In this document: piece after piece, positions 20,536 through 31,878 of the stretch
Numbering within the stretch: the stretch's first letter is position 1
Layout of the letters: the number at the start of each line of letters is the position of its first letter
Source of the DNA: Pseudodesulfovibrio indicus
GTDB lineage: Bacteria; Desulfobacterota; Desulfovibrionia; Desulfovibrionales; Desulfovibrionaceae
Direction: 5' to 3'
DNA length: 64,000 nt
Assembly (NCBI RefSeq): GCF_001563225.1
Contig: NZ_CP014206.1
Span: 3,282,001 to 3,346,000 of the forward strand
Made by a program: the position numbers and the translations under genes
Notes under the pieces: model-generated
What the model saw: only the letters and a program-made list of their open reading frames with translations
Told to the model about the DNA's origin: nothing
Databases searched by the model: none

Positions 20536-21363
20536 ATGGACTTCAACATTTCCCAATTGGCCGAGACCCTTACCTTCTACGTCACCCAGTACGGGCTGCG
20601 CATCATCGTCGCCCTGCTCGTCTTCATCATCGGCCGCATGATCGCCAAGGGCGTGGCCAACGGCTCCAAGAAGGTCATGCTTAAAGCCTCCGTCGACGAG
20701 ACCCTGGCAGCGTTTCTCAAGAACATCATCTACTACGCCCTGCTGGCCGCGGTGGTCATCGCGGCGCTCGGGCAGGCGGGCATCAACGTGACCAGCTTCC
20801 TGGCCGTGCTCGGTGCCGCAGGCCTGGCCGTCGGCCTGGCGCTCAAGGACTCCCTGTCCAACTTTGCGGCGGGCGTCATGCTCATCCTCCTCAAGTTCTT
20901 CAGGAAGGGCGACTACGTCACCGTGGGCGGCCAGTCCGGCACGGTCTCGGCCATCAACATCTTCAACACCGTGCTGACCACCCCGGACAACAAGGTCATC
21001 ACCGTCCCCAACTCCGCCGTGCTCGGCGGGACCATCACCAACGTCACGGCCAACGACACCCGGCGCGTGGACATGGTGTTCGGCATCGGCTACGACGACG
21101 ACCTGCTCAAGGCCAAGAAGACCCTGGAACGGATCATTTCCGAAGAGCCGCGCATCCTGCCGGAGCCCGCTCCCGTCATTCAGGTCAACGAGCTGGGAGA
21201 CTCCTCCGTCAACTTCGTGGTCCGGCCCTGGTGCAAGACCGGCGACTACTGGGGAGTGTATTTTGCGATCACCGAGAAGGTGAAGCTGGTGTTCGATGCG
21301 GAGGGGATTTCGATTCCGTATCCGCAGACCGATGTGCACGTGTATCCTACCGACAAGCAGTAG
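20536..21363 (+). CDS. mscS: Small-conductance mechanosensitive channel MscS
   Basis: 275-residue channel matching E. coli MscS (286). Three membrane helices (about 20-105) end in the pore-lining LGAAGLAVGLALKDSLSNF glycine/alanine pattern. The beta domain follows (FRKGDYVTVGG, VITVPNS) and then the cytoplasmic alpha/beta cage. It releases solutes on hypo-osmotic shock. CGGAGG precedes the ATG; a strong terminator follows. Confidence 0.96.
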   Translation: MDFNISQLAETLTFYVTQYGLRIIVALLVFIIGRMIAKGVANGSKKVMLKASVDETLAAFLKNIIYYALLAAVVIAALGQAGINVTSFLAVLGAAGLAVGLALKDSLSNFAAGVMLILLKFFRKGDYVTVGGQSGTVSAINIFNTVLTTPDNKVITVPNSAVLGGTITNVTANDTRRVDMVFGIGYDDDLLKAKKTLERIISEEPRILPEPAPVIQVNELGDSSVNFVVRPWCKTGDYWGVYFAITEKVKLVFDAEGISIPYPQTDVHVYPTDKQ

Positions 21364-21410
21364 GGTTTTCGCGCCCTCGGCGCGATGGATGGATAACTGG
21401 ATAATGACGG

Positions 21411-21440
21411 AAGGCCGCCTCTATGAGGCGGCCTTTTTTT
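21411..21440 (+). terminator. Terminator of mscS
   Basis: AAGGCCGCCTC-TAT-GAGGCGGCCTT, a perfect 11-bp stem, followed by a T run. Confidence 0.92.
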
Positions 21441-21540
21441 GGTGGGTGTCGAATGAGAGAAGGAAGAAGAAGAAGAAGAAAGAGAAAGACAGAGCCGTCG
21501 CTGGCGCTCCTCCATGTTTTTTTGCAGCCCTCCCGGCGGG

Positions 21541-21574
21541 GTTCTTTCTTTTTCCAAAGCAAAAAAGAAAGAAC
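21541..21574. repeat. 13-bp perfect inverted repeat, pyrimidine/purine arms
   Basis: GTTCTTTCTTTTT (21541-21553) and AAAAAGAAAGAAC (21562-21574) with an 8-base loop. No gene is adjacent and no T run follows, so it is not an obvious terminator. Confidence 0.8.
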
Positions 21575-21810
21575 CAAAGAAAAGTGCTTTGGGGGGCTGC
21601 CCCGCCCGAGGTTTGGCCGCTGAGAATCCGATCCGCTCGGGTCGGCTCCATCCGATCAAAAGTATAGGGACAGTCTCCACGGGAACACCCCTTTTATGGG
21701 ATTCCCCCCGGGCCACGGGAGCGGAGCCGTCGCCCCTTCGCGGTCGGCTTCTAGGCGTCCGAAACAGGGCTCGCTCCGTGCGGCTTAACGGAATTGCGGG
21801 CGAAGAAAGA

Positions 21811-21953
21811 GGGTCTTCGGACGTGGTGGCGGAGTAAGAAAGCCGCTGTTTGAGGCTCCGCCTCAAAGGCGTTCCAGGGGAGGGCTTTCGGACGGGGCGG
21901 CGGGGGAGGAAAGCCGCTGGTTGAGGCTGCGCCTCAAGTCGCTCCAAAGGGGA
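21811..21953. repeat. Two tandem copies of a 71-bp repeat with an internal palindrome
   Basis: Copy 1 (21811-21881) and copy 2 (21882-21953) begin GGGTCTTCGGACG and GGGCTTTCGGACG and share AAGCCGCTG followed by the palindrome TTGAGGCnCCGCCTCAA (GCGCC in copy 2) and a CTCCA/TTCCA-AGGGGA end. Mismatches are scattered, so the duplication is not recent. Confidence 0.8.
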
Positions 21954-21958
21954 TAAGC

Positions 21959-21989
21959 AAAGCCCCCGGTTCGTCGAACCGGGGGCTTT
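21959..21989. terminator. Bidirectional terminator downstream of hisA
   Basis: AAAGCCCCCGGTTCG pairs with CGAACCGGGGGCTTT. A short T-rich stretch follows on either strand. It lies about 30 bases beyond the hisA stop. Confidence 0.8.
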
Positions 21990-22021
21990 TATTGGTTGAA
22001 TCGGTGGTGAAATCGGCTCTT

Positions 22022-22750
22022 TTACTGGGCGTCGATCCAGGCGTTGGCTTCCTTGACGTCGAGGGTGCCGACGTAGATGGCCCGGCCGGAGATGGCGCCT
22101 TCGAGGCCTTTTCTGGAGAGCGGGTAGAGATTCTTGATGTCGTCGAGGGTGTGGACGCCGCCAGCCGCGATGACCGGGACCGAGGTCTTGGAGCACAGGG
22201 CGGCCAGTCCGTCGAGGTTGACGCCGGTCTGCATGCCGTCGCGGGAGATGTCGGTGTAGACGATGAAGCAGATGCCGTCCGCTTCCAGGCGGGGCAGGAC
22301 GTCGTCGATGGACAATCCCGCATCCTCGACCCACCCCTTGGTCTTGAGCTTGCCGTCCACCGCGTCCAGGGACACGCCGATGCGGCCCGGCAGCGCTTGG
22401 CACAGGTCCGAGAACAGCTCGGGGTCCTCAAGGGCCATGGTGCCGATGATCAGCCGATGGACCCCCGCCTCCACGTACTTGCGGGCGGTCTCGATGTCGC
22501 GGATGCCGCCGCCCAGCTGCACCGGAATGTGCAGCTCGGAGCAGATGGCCTTGATCAGCTCGAAGTTCTTGGGCATGCCGGAAAAGGCGCCGTCCAGGTC
22601 CACCACGTGGAGGAACCGCGCGCCCTGCTCCTCCCAATACCGGGCCTGGGCCACCGGATCGGAGGCGAAAACGGTGACCTCGTCCTCCTTGCCCTGGGCC
22701 AGGCGGACGCATTCACCGTTCTTGATGTCTACAGCGGGAAAAAGAATCAT
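22022..22750 (-). CDS. hisA: ProFAR isomerase HisA
   Basis: 242-residue TIM barrel that isomerises ProFAR to PRFAR in histidine synthesis. The N-terminal half shows [15 protein letters not shown] with the catalytic Asp, followed by GGGIRD; the C-terminal half shows TDISRDGM with the second catalytic Asp and AAGGV. The ATG at 22750 overlaps the TGA of the upstream lipoprotein gene by four bases (ATGA), so translation is coupled. It is the last gene of the hisB-lipoprotein-hisA unit and is followed by a terminator. Confidence 0.97.
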   Translation of the reverse strand: MILFPAVDIKNGECVRLAQGKEDEVTVFASDPVAQARYWEEQGARFLHVVDLDGAFSGMPKNFELIKAICSELHIPVQLGGGIRDIETARKYVEAGVHRLIIGTMALEDPELFSDLCQALPGRIGVSLDAVDGKLKTKGWVEDAGLSIDDVLPRLEADGICFIVYTDISRDGMQTGVNLDGLAALCSKTSVPVIAAGGVHTLDDIKNLYPLSRKGLEGAISGRAIYVGTLDVKEANAWIDAQ

Positions 22751-23400
22751 AATCCGAGTTCCATAAGTTTTTCGTCGATGCCGTCCTGGGCCAGGCGGGT
22801 GGCGGTCACCCACTTGCCGCCGCGGGCGGCGAATTTCTTGGCGTTGTAGAGGTTCTCCAACAAGCCCTGCTGGGTCTCCTCGTACCGGGAGCGGGTCATG
22901 CGCTCCGCCTTGATGTCGATGAGGTAGAAATCGATGGCCACCGAGGCCGGGGTCTGCACGCCGCCGTCAGAGCCCACCCGCTCGCGCCAGGTGGTCAGCT
23001 GGGGCACCAGCAGGTAGTCGGCCTGGATGCACTTGCCCACGCCGAGCCAGTATTTCCACGCGGACACGCGCGGCTGGCCCGACTCCTCGAAGACGACCAC
23101 ATCCTGGCACTGCTTGACCGCGTCGGGGGTGATGTAATCGAAGACCTGATGCTCGTGCAGGGTGTCGGCCACGATCATGTCCAGGGTCTCCATGGTCCCC
23201 TCGGGCGCGGGCTTGCCTTCCTGCTCCAGGTAACCGGCCAGCAGTTCCCAGTTGTAGACCGGGTTGGTGAACCCGGCCACGGCGAGCTTGCCTTCGGGAC
23301 GCGGCACGGCGGCGGTACGGGTGGTCTTGCCGCAACCGGCCAGGATCAGCAGGGAAAGACACAAAGCGGCCACTTCGAAAAAGACGGCATTGCGTTTCAT
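22747..23400 (-). CDS. Lipoprotein of unknown function encoded between hisB and hisA
   Basis: 217 residues. A basic start, hydrophobic segment and LAGC lipobox (Cys about residue 23) make lipidation likely. The mature part begins [20 protein letters not shown] and continues with a region ([12 protein letters not shown]) reminiscent of periplasmic CsgG/GNA1162-like alpha/beta lipoproteins; that similarity is weak. Its start overlaps the hisB stop (TGATG) and its stop overlaps the hisA start, so it is expressed with histidine genes although nothing in the sequence suggests a role in histidine synthesis. Confidence 0.85.
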   Translation of the reverse strand: MKRNAVFFEVAALCLSLLILAGCGKTTRTAAVPRPEGKLAVAGFTNPVYNWELLAGYLEQEGKPAPEGTMETLDMIVADTLHEHQVFDYITPDAVKQCQDVVVFEESGQPRVSAWKYWLGVGKCIQADYLLVPQLTTWRERVGSDGGVQTPASVAIDFYLIDIKAERMTRSRYEETQQGLLENLYNAKKFAARGGKWVTATRLAQDGIDEKLMELGL

Positions 23401-23981
23401 CAGTCGAGACTCCCTTTGGTGCTGGAGACGCCCTTGCGCCCCACGGTGACCGCATGGGCCAGGGCCAGTCCGAGCCCCTTGAAGGCGGCTTCCAGCAGGT
23501 GATGGCCGTTGAGGCCGTGCTCGTATTTAACGTGCAGGTTCATCCCCGCCTTGTAGGCGAAGGATTTCAGAAATTCGCGCCAGACATCCTTCTCGTCACC
23601 GGCGATGATGTCCGGCAACAACGCATCGTCATAGACGATGTAGGGCCTGCCGGAGAGGTCCAGGACCACTTCGGCCAACGCTTCGTCCATGGGAACCTTG
23701 GCCGAGGCCACGCGGTTGATGCCCCGCTTGTCGCCCAACGCCTCGGCCAACGCCTGGCCGAGACACAACCCGATGTCCTCAAGGCTGTGGTGGGCATCGA
23801 TTTCCAGATCGCCCTTGCAGGTCAGTTCCAGGTCGAACCCGGCCCAGAAGGCGCACAGGGTGAGCATGTGGTCCGCGAACCCGATGCCGGTGTCCACCTT
23901 GACCGCCCCCTCCCCGTCGAGGTTCAGGGTCAACCTTATGTCCGTTTCCTTGGTGGTCCGTTCCACCGTGGCCTGGCGCAT
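23400..23981 (-). CDS. hisB: Imidazoleglycerol-phosphate dehydratase HisB
   Basis: 193-residue monofunctional dehydratase of histidine synthesis. The two metal-binding histidine clusters are present (ADHML and DAHHSLED in the first repeat, a matching GHHLLEA in the second). There is no N-terminal phosphatase domain, unlike E. coli HisB. It is the first gene of the coupled hisB-lipoprotein-hisA unit and starts about 110 bases after tatC, with the tatC terminator between. Confidence 0.96.
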   Translation of the reverse strand: MRQATVERTTKETDIRLTLNLDGEGAVKVDTGIGFADHMLTLCAFWAGFDLELTCKGDLEIDAHHSLEDIGLCLGQALAEALGDKRGINRVASAKVPMDEALAEVVLDLSGRPYIVYDDALLPDIIAGDEKDVWREFLKSFAYKAGMNLHVKYEHGLNGHHLLEAAFKGLGLALAHAVTVGRKGVSSTKGSLD

Positions 23982-24040
23982 GGAGCACTCCTTTCACGGG
24001 TTGAATTGCGATTCATCCCCTTACATATAGGAAAAGTCTA

Positions 24041-24083
24041 GAAAAAGAAACAGGGCAGGCACCGCCTTTCGCGATGCCCGCCC
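24041..24083 (-). terminator. Terminator of tatB-tatC
   Basis: Minus-strand stem GGGCGGGCATCGC / GCGGTGCCTGCCC (two G-T pairs) around GAAAG, followed by TGTTTCTTTTTCT. Confidence 0.75.
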
Positions 24084-24093
24084 ATGCGGTTGA

Positions 24094-25362
24094 TTACTCT
24101 TTCTCTTCCCCATCCCCGGCGGCGGCCTTGTCCAGATCGGCCTGGGCCTTGGCCTCGGCCTCGGCCTGCTTCTTGAGGTGCCGCTTCTCCTTCTTGCCGA
24201 AGAAGAACGCCACCCAGATGCCGACCTCGTAGAGCACGATAAGCGGCCCGGCCATGAGGCACTGGGTAAAGGGATCGGGCGGGGTCAGGACGGCCGACAG
24301 CACGAAGGCGCACAGGATGGCGTACTTGCGCTTCTTGCGCAGTCCCGTGGAGGAGACCATGCCCAGCCGGGCCAGGAAAAAGATGAACAGCGGCAGCTCG
24401 AAGACCAGGCCGAAGGCGAAGAGCAGCTTCAGACAGAAGCTCAGGTACTCGTTCAGCTTGGGGACGAACTGGATGCCCTCGTTGGAAAAGCCCGCGAAGA
24501 AGTCGAAGGCGTAAGGGAAGACCTGGAAATACCCGAACAGCGCGCCGCCGGTGAAGAACGCGCCGGAGAACAGCGCCATGGGCACCATCCACTTGCGTTC
24601 GTGGGCGTACAGGCCGGGGGCGATGAAGCCCCAGATCTGGGCAAAGACGTAGGGACTGACCAGGAACAGCCCGGCCACGATGGAGATCTTGATGTGCGCG
24701 AAGAACGCCTCGGCCGGGTAGGTGTACTGGAAGTGTCCTTCCCGGGCCACGAGCATCAGGGACTTCTGCAAAGCGTCCATGAAGACCTGCATCTGCTCGG
24801 AATGCTGGAACCCGTTGTCCACCAGGACCTTTTTCAGGACAACGCCGAAGTCCTGGTAGAACTCGGGCGTCAGCAGCGGGTTCTTGGCGGCCTGGGCCTG
24901 GAACACGTCGACCATGGGCTTCATGAGGATGTCGAACATCTGCTCGGCAAAGGAGTAGCACGCGACCATGCCCACGCCGATGGCGATGAAGGCGCGGGTC
25001 AGCCGCACGCGCAGCTCGCCCAGGTGGTCCAGCAGGGACATCTGCGCGCCCTCGCCGTCCTCGCCCTCTTCGTCGTCCTCGCCGTCCTCGTCGTCTTCGG
25101 AAGCGGTCGAGTCGCCGTCGCCGGGGGTTCCGGCGTCGCCGCCGCCCGCACCGGCCAGGGCCTTGCCCGCCTCTTCCAGGGCCTCGTCGGAGATGACGGG
25201 AGCGCCGTCGCCAGCGCCGTCGCCGTCCTCCGGACCTTCCCCGGATTCGGTGGAGGCGTCCGCCCCGGCGTCCATCAGGGACGGGTCTTCGGCGGGATCG
25301 GTCGGGGTCCCGGCCACTGCTTCCTCTTCGGTGACTTTGACATCGTCTTTATCGGAAGTCAT
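24094..25362 (-). CDS. tatC: Twin-arginine translocase subunit TatC with long acidic N-terminal extension
   Basis: Inner-membrane receptor that recognises twin-arginine signal peptides on folded exported proteins. The TatC core starts at residue 108 with MSLLDHLGELRVRL and shows the usual six membrane segments, including PAEAFFAHIK and PPDPFTQ. Total length is 422 against about 250 for most TatC. The excess comes from about 105 N-terminal residues dominated by Asp, Glu, Gly and Ala, a lengthened loop between segments 1 and 2 (about 150-213) and a basic/acidic C-terminal tail. Met108 is a possible alternative start with GAGGG eight bases upstream. It starts six bases after tatB. Confidence 0.93.
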   Translation of the reverse strand: MTSDKDDVKVTEEEAVAGTPTDPAEDPSLMDAGADASTESGEGPEDGDGAGDGAPVISDEALEEAGKALAGAGGGDAGTPGDGDSTASEDDEDGEDDEEGEDGEGAQMSLLDHLGELRVRLTRAFIAIGVGMVACYSFAEQMFDILMKPMVDVFQAQAAKNPLLTPEFYQDFGVVLKKVLVDNGFQHSEQMQVFMDALQKSLMLVAREGHFQYTYPAEAFFAHIKISIVAGLFLVSPYVFAQIWGFIAPGLYAHERKWMVPMALFSGAFFTGGALFGYFQVFPYAFDFFAGFSNEGIQFVPKLNEYLSFCLKLLFAFGLVFELPLFIFFLARLGMVSSTGLRKKRKYAILCAFVLSAVLTPPDPFTQCLMAGPLIVLYEVGIWVAFFFGKKEKRHLKKQAEAEAKAQADLDKAAAGDGEEKE

Positions 25363-25368
25363 TCGAAC

Positions 25369-25719
25369 TTAGGCCTTTTTCTCTTCGGTGGCCGCTTCCG
25401 CAACGGTCTCGGCAGCCGGTTCGGCGGGAGCCTCGGCAGCGGGTGCGGGCTCCTTGGCAGCTTCGGCCTCGGCGGCCTCCTGCTTGGCCTTCTCGGCCTT
25501 GCGGCGGGCCATCTCGGCGTCCACTTCCTTCTTCCGGGCAGCGGCCTCGGCCTTGCCGACCTCGTCGTCCAGAGTCGACTTGACCTCGTTGCCCACGCGC
25601 TTGAACTCGGCAACGCCCTTGCCCAGCGACCGGAGCAGATCCGGCAGTTTCTGGGGGCCGATGACGATGAGCGCCACCACGCAGATAATCAGTAATTCGG
25701 GTCCGCCTATTCCAAACAT
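25369..25719 (-). CDS. tatB: Twin-arginine translocase subunit TatB
   Basis: 116 residues. An N-terminal membrane helix begins [12 protein letters not shown] and ends [16 protein letters not shown], the conserved hinge with the TatB-type PELL glutamate. An amphipathic helix and a charged Ala/Glu/Lys-rich tail follow. TatB forms the receptor complex with TatC. I start at 25719, preceded by AGGTGA; upstream in-frame residues derive from the repeat element and are not conserved. No separate tatA is in the window. Confidence 0.92.
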   Translation of the reverse strand: MFGIGGPELLIICVVALIVIGPQKLPDLLRSLGKGVAEFKRVGNEVKSTLDDEVGKAEAAARKKEVDAEMARRKAEKAKQEAAEAEAAKEPAPAAEAPAEPAAETVAEAATEEKKA

Positions 25720-25746
25720 GTGGTCACCTGAATCCGGTTTGATCTG

Positions 25747-25869
25747 GGAGGCTGTTGAAAACGGCGATCCGGGCGTTGTGCAAGGAGTTCTCACGCTCGC
25801 GTACGGGAACTACGCGTCGACCTTGAACTCTTTCCGCGCTTCGCATCTCACCATTTCCGAACAGCCTCC
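25747..25869. repeat. Structured intergenic repeat, family A copy 1
   Basis: Terminal inverted repeats GGAGGCTGTT (25747-25756) and AACAGCCTCC (25860-25869) flank nested arms: a long imperfect arm, AGTTC/GAACT, and an inner hairpin CGCGTA-N7-TACGCG. On the minus strand its layout matches the element at 49202-49309. It lies between guaA and tatB and might also terminate guaA transcription. Confidence 0.75.
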
Positions 25870-25900
25870 GATTTTGACTTTTCTACGATCTGCTAGCGAA

Positions 25901-27445
25901 TTATTCCCACTCGATGGTGGACGGCGGCTTGGAGGAGATATCCAGAACCACCCGGTTCACGCCCTTGACCTCCCGGATGATCCGGTTGGACATGCGGGCC
26001 AGCAGCTCCGAGGGGAGCCGGGACCAGTCCGCGGTCATGGCGTCGAGCGAATCCACGATGCGCAGGGCGATGACATTCTCGTAGGTGCGGTCGTCGCCCA
26101 TGACGCCCACGGTCTTCAGCGGAAGCAGCACGGCGAATCCCTGCCAGACCTTGCGATACCAGTCCGAGGCGACCATCTCGTTCTGCACGATGCGGTCGGC
26201 CAGGCGCAGGATCTGGAGACGCTCCTCGGTGACCTCGCCGATGATGCGGATGGACAGGCCGGGGCCGGGGAACGGCTGGCGCCAGATGATGTGCTCGGGC
26301 AGACCCAGCTCGTAGGCCGCGCGGCGCACCTCGTCCTTGAACAGCTCGCGCAGGGGTTCCACCAGCTTGAGGTTCATCTTCTCGGGCAGGCCGCCCACAT
26401 TGTGGTGGGACTTGATGACCGCCGAGGGGCCCTTGAAGGATTCGGACTCGATGACGTCCGGGTACAGGGTGCCCTGGCCCAGGAACTTCACGCCCTCGAT
26501 GGCCTTGGCCTCGCGGTCGAAGACCTCGATGAACTTGTAGCCGATGAGCTTGCGCTTCTTCTCCGGGTCTTCCACGCCCTTCAAGTCAGCCAGGAACTCG
26601 GCGGAGGCGTCCACCATCTTGACGTTCAGGTCGAAGTGCTCGGCCAGGAAACCGATGACCTCCTCCCGCTCGCCCATGCGCAACAGCCCGTTGTCCACGA
26701 AGATGCAGTGCAGGTTTTTGCCGATGGCCTTGTGCAGCATGACCGCGGCCACGGTGGAGTCGATGCCGCCGGACAGTCCGAGGACCACCTTGGCGTCGCC
26801 CACCTGCTCCTTGAGGGCCTCGATGGTGGTGTCAACGAAGGAGGCCATGGACCAGGAGGGTTCCAGGTTCGCCACCTTGAACAGGAAGTTCTGGATGATC
26901 ATCGAACCGTCGGTGGTGTGGGCCACCTCCGGGTGGAACTGCAGGGCGTAGATCTTTTTCTCGACGTGGCCCATGGCGCCGAACTCGATGGAGTCGGTCT
27001 TGCCCATGGGGACGAACCCCTCGGGCAGCTGCTCCACGCGGTCGCCGTGGGACATCCAGACGGTCAGGTCGTCCTTGTCCTCGATGCCGTCGAACAGGAC
27101 GCAGTCGTTCTGGGCGGAGAACTGCGCCCGGCCGTACTCGCGATCGGTGGACGCGACCACCCTGCCGCCGAGATTGTGGGCCAGGAGCTGCATGCCGTAG
27201 CAGATGCCGAGCACCGGGATGCCCATGGCCAGGTAGTCCATGTTCAGCTCGGGGCAGCCGCCCTCCAGCACGCTGGACGGGCCGCCCGAGAGGATCAGGG
27301 CGGAGGGCTTGAACGCCTTCACCCGTTCGGGATCGACGTTGCAGGGGTGAATTTCGGAATACACCCCTGCCTCGCGCACGCGGCGCGCGATCAGCTGGGT
27401 GAATTGACTGCCAAAATCGAGGATAAGTACTCTGTTGTCGTGCAT
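25901..27445 (-). CDS. guaA: GMP synthase (glutamine-hydrolysing)
   Basis: 514-residue enzyme converting XMP to GMP. Class I glutamine amidotransferase domain (1-200) with catalytic Cys in GICYGMQ and the His-x-Glu in [11 protein letters not shown]-pyrophosphatase domain with P-loop [10 protein letters not shown]-terminal dimerisation domain ending [13 protein letters not shown]. It is downstream of guaB on the same strand (gap 70 bases), so the two enzymes that turn IMP into GMP are adjacent. Confidence 0.98.
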   Translation of the reverse strand: MHDNRVLILDFGSQFTQLIARRVREAGVYSEIHPCNVDPERVKAFKPSALILSGGPSSVLEGGCPELNMDYLAMGIPVLGICYGMQLLAHNLGGRVVASTDREYGRAQFSAQNDCVLFDGIEDKDDLTVWMSHGDRVEQLPEGFVPMGKTDSIEFGAMGHVEKKIYALQFHPEVAHTTDGSMIIQNFLFKVANLEPSWSMASFVDTTIEALKEQVGDAKVVLGLSGGIDSTVAAVMLHKAIGKNLHCIFVDNGLLRMGEREEVIGFLAEHFDLNVKMVDASAEFLADLKGVEDPEKKRKLIGYKFIEVFDREAKAIEGVKFLGQGTLYPDVIESESFKGPSAVIKSHHNVGGLPEKMNLKLVEPLRELFKDEVRRAAYELGLPEHIIWRQPFPGPGLSIRIIGEVTEERLQILRLADRIVQNEMVASDWYRKVWQGFAVLLPLKTVGVMGDDRTYENVIALRIVDSLDAMTADWSRLPSELLARMSNRIIREVKGVNRVVLDISSKPPSTIEWE

Positions 27446-27515
27446 GTGTTTCTCTCTAATTCACAATGGGACAAATGAAAAGACGAATTAACTCTCCGCG
27501 TCCGCGCACCAAGGG

Positions 27516-28970
27516 CTAGCCGTCCCCGCGATAGTTCGGGGACTCCTTGGTGATGGTCACGTCGTGGACGTGGGACTCGCGCAGGCCGGCCGAGGATATC
27601 TGCACCAGCTTCGACTTCTCGAAGAGGTCCCCGATGGTGGCGGAGCCGGTGTAGCCCATGCCGGAACGGAGACCGCCGATGAACTGGTACAGGGACTCGC
27701 CGACCTTGCCCCGGTACGGGACGCGGCCCACGATGCCCTCGGGCACCAGCTTCTTGGACTTCTCCTGGAAGTAGCGGTCGGAGCTGCCCTTCTTCATGGC
27801 GTCGATGGAACCCATGCCCCGGTACTGCTTGTAGGTGCGGCCCTGGTACAGGATGGTCTCGCCCGGGGACTCGTCCGTGCCCGCCAGGACGGAACCCATC
27901 ATGCAGGAGTTCGCGCCCACGGCCAGGGCCTTGACCACGTCGCCGGAATATTTGATGCCGCCGTCGGCGATGATGCACTTGTCCGCCTCGCGCGCGGCGC
28001 GGCTGGCCTCCATGATGGCCGTGATCTGCGGCACGCCCACGCCTGCGACGACGCGGGTGGTGCAGATGGAGCCGGGACCGATGCCGACCTTGACCGTGTC
28101 CACGCCCGCCTCGATGAGCGCCTTGGCGCCCTCGTAGGTGGCGATGTTGCCGCCCACCAGCTGGAGCTGGGGGAAGGCGGCGCGCAGGTCGCGGGCGGAC
28201 TTCAGGATGTTTTCGGAGTGGCCGTGCGCGGAGTCCAGGACCAGGAAGTCGGCACCGGCGTGCAGCAGCGCCTCGGAACGGGTCAGGCAGTCCTTGCCCA
28301 CGCCGATGGCCGCGCCGACCAGCAGCCGTCCACGGCCGTCCTTGACCGCGTCGGGATACTTCTTGTGCTTGTTGATGTCCTTGATGGTGATCAGCCCCTT
28401 GAGGCGGTTCTCCTCGTCCACCACCAGCAGCTTCTCGATGCGGTGCTGATGCAGCTTGCGCTTGGCCTCGTCGGTGTCGATGCCCTCGGGCACGGTGACC
28501 AGGTCGCGGGAGGTCATCAGCTCGGACACCAGGGCCTTGTCGTCGTTGACGAAGCGGATGTCGCGGTTGGTGATGATGCCGACCAGGTGGTCGCCCTTGA
28601 CCACGGGCAGACCGGAGATGCGGTACTCGCTCATGATCGATTTGACCTTGCCCAGGTCGTCGTCCGGATGGACGGTGATGGGGTCGGAGATCATGCCGGA
28701 CTCGGACTTCTTGACGCGGTCGATCTCGCGCGCCTGCTCGCGCACGGACATGTTCTTGTGGATCACGCCCACGCCGCCGTGCCGGGCCATGGAAATGGCC
28801 ATGCGCGACTCGGTGACGGTATCCATGGCCGCGGAGAGCAGCGGAATGTTCAGTTTGATCTCCGGGGTCAGGTATGTGGACACGTCGACGGCGTCGGGCA
28901 GGACGTTGGAATAGCCCGGCAACAGCAGGACATCGTCAAAGGTCAGGGCCTTATCGAGAATTTTGCTCAT
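27516..28970 (-). CDS. guaB: IMP dehydrogenase
   Basis: 484-residue NAD-dependent enzyme making XMP from IMP, the committed step to GMP. The TIM barrel is interrupted by two CBS domains (about 95-215). The active-site loop GPGSICTTR with its catalytic Cys and the flap region with [14 protein letters not shown] are intact. A GGAGGAATG site precedes the ATG. It is upstream of guaA. Confidence 0.98.
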   Translation of the reverse strand: MSKILDKALTFDDVLLLPGYSNVLPDAVDVSTYLTPEIKLNIPLLSAAMDTVTESRMAISMARHGGVGVIHKNMSVREQAREIDRVKKSESGMISDPITVHPDDDLGKVKSIMSEYRISGLPVVKGDHLVGIITNRDIRFVNDDKALVSELMTSRDLVTVPEGIDTDEAKRKLHQHRIEKLLVVDEENRLKGLITIKDINKHKKYPDAVKDGRGRLLVGAAIGVGKDCLTRSEALLHAGADFLVLDSAHGHSENILKSARDLRAAFPQLQLVGGNIATYEGAKALIEAGVDTVKVGIGPGSICTTRVVAGVGVPQITAIMEASRAAREADKCIIADGGIKYSGDVVKALAVGANSCMMGSVLAGTDESPGETILYQGRTYKQYRGMGSIDAMKKGSSDRYFQEKSKKLVPEGIVGRVPYRGKVGESLYQFIGGLRSGMGYTGSATIGDLFEKSKLVQISSAGLRESHVHDVTITKESPNYRGDG

Positions 28971-29042
28971 GTCATTCCTCCAGAGCGTTTTGATGACGTA
29001 TATGACAAGGCCGAGCTTAGCGCCCGGCCTCGGTGTTTTCCA

Positions 29043-30538
<1,496 letters not shown>

Positions 30539-30546
<8 letters not shown>

Positions 30547-31828
30547 TGGCCGCCCCCGCCGCGTTGGTTGCTTTGTACTCGTAGATCTTGCGCTTGGCGC
30601 TGATCAGCCCCTGGGGACGGAAGACCATGACCAGGACCATGATGGCCCCGAACAGGAGCATCCTGAACTCGGCGAAATCGCGCAGGAACTCCGGAACCAG
30701 GATGAGGATGATCGCGCCCGCGATCACGCCCCGGATGGAGCCCATGCCGCCGATGACGACGATGGAGAGGATGATGGCCGATTCCCAGAAGGTGAACGAG
30801 GCGGGGTTGATGAAGGTGGTCTTGGCGGCGAAGACGACGCCGGCCATGCCCGCCCAGGTGGCGCCCAGGGCAAAGGCCATGAGCTTGGTCTTCATCTTGT
30901 CGATGCCCATGGCCTGGCAGGCGATCTCGTCCTCGCGCAGGGCCAGCCACGCCCGACCGATGCGGGAGTTCTGCAGCCGGTTGACGCAGAAGATGGTGAA
31001 GACCACCAGACCGACCATGATGTAGAACATGTATTGGGTGGAGGCGATGACGCCGAACTTGATTCCGAACAGGCTGGGACGGGCGATGGAGGAGATGCCG
31101 GAGGGCCCCATGGTGACGTCGCCCCAGTTCTCCAGGACCAGGCGGATGATCTCGCCGAAGCCCAGGGTGACGATGGCCAGGTAGTCGCCGCGCAGCCTGA
31201 GCACCGGGAAGCCGAGCAGGATGCCGAGGATCGCCCCCAGGACGGCGCCCACGGGCAGCATGTACCAGAAGCCGATGTCCCAGTGCATGTTGCACAGGGC
31301 GTAGGCATAGGCGCCCACGGCGTAGAAGGCCACGTAGCCCAGGTCGAGCAGCCCGGCCAGGCCGACGACGATGTTCAGCCCCAGGCCGAGCACGACGTAG
31401 ACCAGACAGGAGATCATGATGTTGGTCTGGTAGAGATCCATGACCTGAGGATAGGCCACGGCCACGGCGGCCAGCAGGGCCAGCGCGGAGTATTTCAAAG
31501 CCGGGATGGACTGGAGCCGGGTCAGCCAGGACTCGACCTTGGTTTCGCCCCGGGAGTCGTCCTTCTTGAGTTCCTTGCGGGCCAGCAGCCAGCGCCAGAT
31601 GAAGGAACCGAAGAAGACGGCCGCGGCGACGTAGCCCATCCTCTCCCAATGCCAGACCACGGTCTTCTCGATGGTGTTCACCCGGATGACCATGATCGGA
31701 AAGGTCAGGAAAACGAACCAGACGGCCGCCACCAGAGACTTCGTGACCGCGTGGGCGAAGCTGTCGCTGCCCGCGGTCAGGAAGAACCTGAAGAACCCCT
31801 GGTTCATGGTGTTTGTTGCGTTGCTCAC
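30539..31828 (-). CDS. livM: Branched-chain amino-acid ABC transporter permease LivM
   Basis: 429-residue permease. The C-terminal two thirds hold the conserved LivM core, including GLNIVVGLAGLLDLGYVAFYAVGAY and the coupling-helix segment ALREDEIACQAMGI. The N-terminal about 115 residues form extra membrane segments and a charged loop, as in E. coli LivM. Confidence 0.94.
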
Positions 31829-31878
31829 TGTATGATCCTTGCGGGATGAGCGGCTCGAAGCCGCCGTAATTCCTAAAG

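Larger units (their letters stand above)
21441..21958. other. Gene-free region between mscS and hisA
   Basis: About 520 bases with no convincing coding frame in either direction. It holds a GAA-rich simple repeat (about 21460-21490), a 13-bp inverted repeat (21541-21574) and a 71-bp tandem duplication (21811-21953), each listed separately. No tRNA or known RNA fold is recognised. Confidence 0.7.

Noticed and set aside
21811-21953. Possible CRISPR array
   Set aside because: Only two adjacent, diverged copies with no spacer-repeat alternation and no cas genes.
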